A stretch of DNA of 7,073 nucleotides from an uncultured Chlamydiaceae bacterium. Its GTDB lineage: Bacteria; Chlamydiota; Chlamydiia; Chlamydiales; Parachlamydiaceae. The translations under genes were made by a program, and so were the position numbers. Positions 4,915 to 7,073 of this stretch are shown here, piece after piece. Under the pieces are notes generated by a model. It ran no database searches. It was not told the DNA's origin and saw nothing but the letters and a program-made list of their open reading frames with translations. The stretch covers positions 1 to 7,073 of the forward strand of contig CAMFKA010000108.1 of assembly GCA_945957185.1 (NCBI GenBank), in the 5' to 3' direction. Position 1 is the stretch's first letter. Each line of letters begins with the position of its first letter.

Positions 4915-5283
4915 TTATTTTTTCTTATTGGAAACGGTTTTACGTCGCCCTTTTCTCGTACGCGAATTGGTGCGAGTGCGTTGACCGCGTACTGGCAGAC
5001 CGAGGCGATGACGTTGTCCACGGTAAGAATGGATACTGATCAATCGTTTAATGTTATTTTGTACTTGTCTACGCAAATCCCCTTCCACAACGTATTCGTT
5101 GGTGATGAGTGTGTTCAAGCGCGCAATATCATCTTGTGTAAGGTTGTGAGCTCGCATATTTTTATCAAGACCCAGCTTTTCAATAATCTCGTTCGAGACA
5201 TGGCGTCCGATCCCGAAAATGTATGTCAGGCTAATTTCTAACCGTTTTGCATCTGGTATGTCGATACCGATAACTCTTGGCAT
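4915..5283 (-). CDS. rpsM: 30S ribosomal protein uS13, 122 aa
   Basis: uS13 sits in the head of the small subunit and forms bridges to the large subunit and contacts with P-site tRNA. The N-terminal MPRVIGIDIP (1-10), the helix-two-turn-helix segment LTYIFGIGRHVSNEI (19-33) and the C-terminal signature SYRGQRHRLGLPVRGQRTRT (86-105) followed by NSRTRKG (106-112) are all intact. The basic tail ends in KKK. The ATG at 5281-5283 has AGGAG (5290-5294) 6 nt upstream. secY ends 164 nt upstream, an unusually wide gap for this cluster, and a candidate promoter lies in it, so rpsM may start its own transcription unit rpsM-rpsK-rpoA-rplQ. Confidence 0.99.
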   Translation of the reverse strand: MPRVIGIDIPDAKRLEISLTYIFGIGRHVSNEIIEKLGLDKNMRAHNLTQDDIARLNTLITNEYVVEGDLRRQVQNNIKRLISIHSYRGQRHRLGLPVRGQRTRTNSRTRKGRRKTVSNKKK

Positions 5284-5315
5284 TGAGGACTCCTACATTT
5301 ATCCTAAAACGTAAC

Positions 5316-5344
5316 ATTCTATCAGAGTTTTGCATTTAGAGCAA
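5316..5344 (-). promoter_or_regulatory. Candidate promoter for rpsM-rpsK-rpoA-rplQ
   Basis: On the minus strand -35 TTGCTC (5339-5344) and -10 TAGAAT (5316-5321) are 17 nt apart. The predicted start near 5309 gives a leader of about 26 nt. A 7-bp inverted repeat (GTTTTGC 5327-5333 with GCAAAAC 5341-5347) covers the -35 and part of the spacer and could be a regulator site. The flanks are AT-rich. Confidence 0.5.
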
Positions 5345-5363
5345 AACCATTTTTCACTTGTAC

Positions 5364-5385
5364 GAATTTTCCACACAGAAAATTC
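5364..5385. repeat. 8-bp palindrome GAATTTTC-N6-GAAAATTC
   Basis: The arms 5364-5371 and 5378-5385 are perfect complements around a six-base centre, 20 nt upstream of the rpsM -35. It may be a dyad operator or cruciform, or an mRNA hairpin after secY. There is no U-tract in the minus direction, and no plus-strand gene for it to terminate. Confidence 0.45.
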
Positions 5386-5404
5386 ATTTTTGAGCTATTT
5401 TTAC

Positions 5405-5435
5405 GCGCCAACTGCGATTTTTGCTTGGTCGGCGC
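5405..5435 (-). terminator. Weak candidate hairpin after secY
   Basis: GCGCC (5405-5409) and GGCGC (5431-5435) can pair around a 21-nt loop, with an alternative CCAA/TTGG pairing (5408-5411 with 5425-5428) inside it. It starts 12 nt beyond the secY stop. The minus strand continues GTAAAAATAG, not U-rich. It could end or attenuate the secY transcript, but the stem is short. Confidence 0.25.
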
Positions 5436-5447
5436 TCAAATAAACTC

Positions 5448-6821
5448 TTATGATCGTCCTTGTATTCTTCCCCGCTTCATAAAGCCTTCGTACCTTCTCA
5501 TCAACAAATGCGATTCAATTTGTTTCATAGTATCCAGCACGACACCGACGAGAATGAGTAACGCTGTTCCTCCAAAAAAGTAACTGATCGTTTGTGGCAC
5601 ACCTAAGTAGCCGCCAACGATATTTGGGAGGATGGCGATGAGGGAGAGAAATACAGCCCCGATCAGGGTAATTCTATTCATTACAGATTCCAGGTAGTCT
5701 TGGGTGGGTTTCCCTTGTCTAATTCCCGGAATAAAAGCTCCATTTTTCTTCATGTCGGAAGCGATTTGGTCCGGTCTGAACTGTGTCGCTGTCCAAAAAT
5801 ACGTGAAGAAGATAATCAAGAACACAAAGAGGGCCAAGTAAGCAGTGCTTCCTGGAGATAGCCAGGTAGCAATGGTACCTAAGAAGTTTCCGGATCCTAC
5901 AAATGTTCCGAGTGTTGCGGGGAACATGAGGAGCGAAGAGGCAAAAATAACAGGGATAACGCCTGCATAGTTAACTTTCAGGGGGATATATGAATTTCCG
6001 CCTTGCACTTCTTTTCTACCTACGACACGTCTTGCGTGTTGGAGGGGGATTCTTCTGTGTCCTTGAATGATTAAAATTGTCGCGATAGTCACGACTACAA
6101 AAACGGTTCCCAATACAACTATGGATGAAAAATTCATGAGTCCCGGCTCTTGCGAGTCGAGATTCAATTGTTGAAAAATAAATCCAAGAGCGGATGGGAG
6201 CTGAGAGACGATCCCGCAGCTGATGATGAGGCTCATGCCGTTACCGATCCCCTTCTCTGTAATTTGCTCACCAATCCACATAAGGAACATGGTTCCTGTG
6301 GTCATGGTGAATACGAAGATGGTGTAGTAAAGCAGAGGGATACCGAATACGGTAGCGTCAAGGAGCTCCGGAGAGATGACACCGGGGCTTGCAATATTGA
6401 TTTGGATAGCGTATTTGGCGTACATGGTTGCTTGAACAAACGATAGCAACACGGTAAGGAGTCTTGTGTATTTTGTGATTTTACGCTTGCCGACTTCGGG
6501 ATTTTCTTTAATTTCACGTTGCAACGCAGGCCAAAGGGCTGTAAGCAGTTGCATAATAATGGATGACGAGATGTATGGAACGACTCCAAGGGCGATGACG
6601 GTCATCTGGGAAAAAGCTCCCCCGGAGAAGATATTTGTCATTTGAAAAAGGTTTTGAGTACCGCCTAACGCTTGGCGAAAGTAGCTGACTGCCAGCTCTC
6701 CGTTAATCCCTGGAATAGGGATATATCCACCGATGCGGAAAATTACCAGCATCATGATAGTAAAAAGTATTTTAGTTCGAAGTTCTGGAACTTGGAACAC
6801 CCTTTGTATTTCTTTGAACAT
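5448..6821 (-). CDS. secY: Preprotein translocase subunit SecY, 457 aa
   Basis: SecY is the channel of the SecYEG translocon in the inner membrane. It passes unfolded preproteins driven by SecA and inserts membrane proteins. The layout of about ten membrane helices is readable: first helix at 17-36 with IPIPGIN (34-40), plug and second helix at 63-95 (NIFSGGAFSQMTVIALGV onward), then GIGNGMSLIISCG (191-203), NYAGVIPVIFASSLLMFP (284-301), and the cytosolic C5 loop FRPDQIASDMKKNGAFIPGI (348-367). The C-terminus IESHLLMRRYEGFMKRGR (435-452) is typical. Full length. ATG 6819-6821 is chosen over an in-frame GTG at 6827 because AAAGG (6827-6831) is 5 nt before the ATG and overlaps the GTG. It follows rplO by 70 nt, with a hairpin and candidate promoter in front. 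Confidence 0.99.
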   Translation of the reverse strand: MFKEIQRVFQVPELRTKILFTIMMLVIFRIGGYIPIPGINGELAVSYFRQALGGTQNLFQMTNIFSGGAFSQMTVIALGVVPYISSSIIMQLLTALWPALQREIKENPEVGKRKITKYTRLLTVLLSFVQATMYAKYAIQINIASPGVISPELLDATVFGIPLLYYTIFVFTMTTGTMFLMWIGEQITEKGIGNGMSLIISCGIVSQLPSALGFIFQQLNLDSQEPGLMNFSSIVVLGTVFVVVTIATILIIQGHRRIPLQHARRVVGRKEVQGGNSYIPLKVNYAGVIPVIFASSLLMFPATLGTFVGSGNFLGTIATWLSPGSTAYLALFVFLIIFFTYFWTATQFRPDQIASDMKKNGAFIPGIRQGKPTQDYLESVMNRITLIGAVFLSLIAILPNIVGGYLGVPQTISYFFGGTALLILVGVVLDTMKQIESHLLMRRYEGFMKRGRIQGRS

Positions 6822-6826
6822 GGGCA

Positions 6827-6831
6827 CCTTT
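6827..6831 (-). promoter_or_regulatory. Ribosome binding site deciding the secY start
   Basis: AAAGG on the minus strand, 5 nt before ATG 6821-6819. The alternative GTG (6827-6825), which would add two residues (M-P), overlaps the motif and has no other site upstream. Confidence 0.65.
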
Positions 6832-6855
6832 CTCGTCGCTATTCGGTTATTTGCA

Positions 6856-6880
6856 AAGAGCTGAGGCTATCTCAGCTCTT
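6856..6880 (-). other. 10-bp hairpin between rplO and secY
   Basis: AAGAGCTGAG (6856-6865) and CTCAGCTCTT (6871-6880) form a perfect 10-bp stem around a five-base loop. It lies 11 nt past the rplO stop and 35 nt before the secY ATG. The minus strand then reads TGCAAATAACC, so the U-tract is poor. If the promoter at 6886-6914 is used, this hairpin would be at the extreme 5' end of the secY mRNA, where such stems protect against decay. Otherwise it is an intercistronic attenuator. Confidence 0.6.
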
Positions 6881-6885
6881 CGCGG

Positions 6886-6914
6886 ATTGTACTATTTAGG
6901 GAGATGAAATTCAA
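6886..6914 (-). promoter_or_regulatory. Candidate secY promoter overlapping the end of rplO
   Basis: On the minus strand -35 TTGAAT (6909-6914) and -10 TACAAT (6886-6891) are 17 nt apart. The -35 and spacer lie in the last codons of rplO, and the -10 begins immediately after the rplO TAG. The predicted start is near 6879, at the first base of the hairpin. Confidence 0.5.
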
Positions 6915-7073
6915 TGTTTGCTTTCTGAAGCTTTTCTTTTGCCGAAGCGGAGAAAGCGTCAGCGTGAACGACGACTTTTTTAGTAAGTTCACCGTTACCG
7001 AGAATTTTCAAAGGTTTGTTTGCGTTGGACAAAAAGCCCTTTTCGATCAAAGTGACCATATTAACAGTTTCTC
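6892..7073 (-). CDS. rplO: 50S ribosomal protein uL15, C-terminal 59 residues (partial)
   Basis: The frame is open from the window edge (codons from 7071) to TAG at 6892-6894. The visible residues include KPLKILGNGELTKKVVVHAD and FSASAKEKLQKAN, which is the C-terminal half of uL15: the strand with ILGNGE, then the helix A-x-x-F-S-x-S-A. uL15 binds 23S rRNA in the large subunit, assembles late, and is usually the gene just before secY, as here. The 5' part and start codon lie beyond 7073. No defect is visible in the part present. Confidence 0.96.
   Translation of the reverse strand, partial: ETVNMVTLIEKGFLSNANKPLKILGNGELTKKVVVHADAFSASAKEKLQKANIEFHLPK

Noticed and set aside
4674..5039. 121-aa plus-strand ORF spanning rpsK/rpsM
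   Set aside because: Antisense to two ribosomal protein genes; composition is explained by their reverse frame.
5284..5447. Hidden rpmJ or infA gene in the secY-rpsM gap
   Set aside because: No frame on the minus strand shows the basic L36 or IF1 sequence, and stop codons are frequent.

Overview
The window is a compact stretch of bacterial chromosome in which every supported gene lies on the minus strand. The organism is most probably a member of the Chlamydiota. The order rplO-secY-rpsM-rpsK-rpoA-rplQ-gapA-(Arg-rich hypothetical) is the one I know from Chlamydia (C. trachomatis CT511 to about CT504). It lacks the infA/rpmJ/adk/map genes often found between secY and rpsM, and lacks rpsD between rpsK and rpoA. 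The moderate base composition, the tRNA and the extra 120-aa ORF suggest an environmental (Parachlamydia/Waddlia-type) lineage rather than Chlamydia itself; that last step is inference.

Layout from right to left, in the direction of transcription. 6892-7073: 3' end of rplO (uL15). 5448-6821: secY, the translocon channel, with a candidate promoter inside the end of rplO and a 10-bp hairpin at the predicted 5' end of that transcript. 5284-5447: a 164-nt AT-rich gap with several palindromes and a candidate rpsM promoter. 4915-5283 rpsM, 4488-4895 rpsK (non-ATG start), 3277-4422 rpoA and 2843-3271 rplQ form a tight block of translation and transcription genes. 2501-2842: a 342-bp gene-free interval holding a 13-bp hairpin just after rplQ, a striking 48-bp perfect inverted repeat made of GGGCAA-type hexamers, and a good sigma70-type promoter for gapA. 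1490-2500: gapA (glycolytic GAPDH). 660-1448: an Arg-rich conserved-looking hypothetical gene, probably co-transcribed with gapA and ended by a 13-bp hairpin. 489-571: tRNA-Leu(UAA) with its own promoter and terminator. 11-373: an unrecognised 120-aa protein.

The genes are mostly housekeeping: ribosomal proteins and RNA polymerase alpha (translation/transcription), SecY (protein export), GAPDH (central carbon metabolism). I found no CRISPR array, transposase, phage gene or defence system. What stands out is intergenic: the 48-bp inverted repeat with G-quadruplex potential, and strong hairpins and internal promoters that appear to cut the ribosomal block into smaller transcription units.
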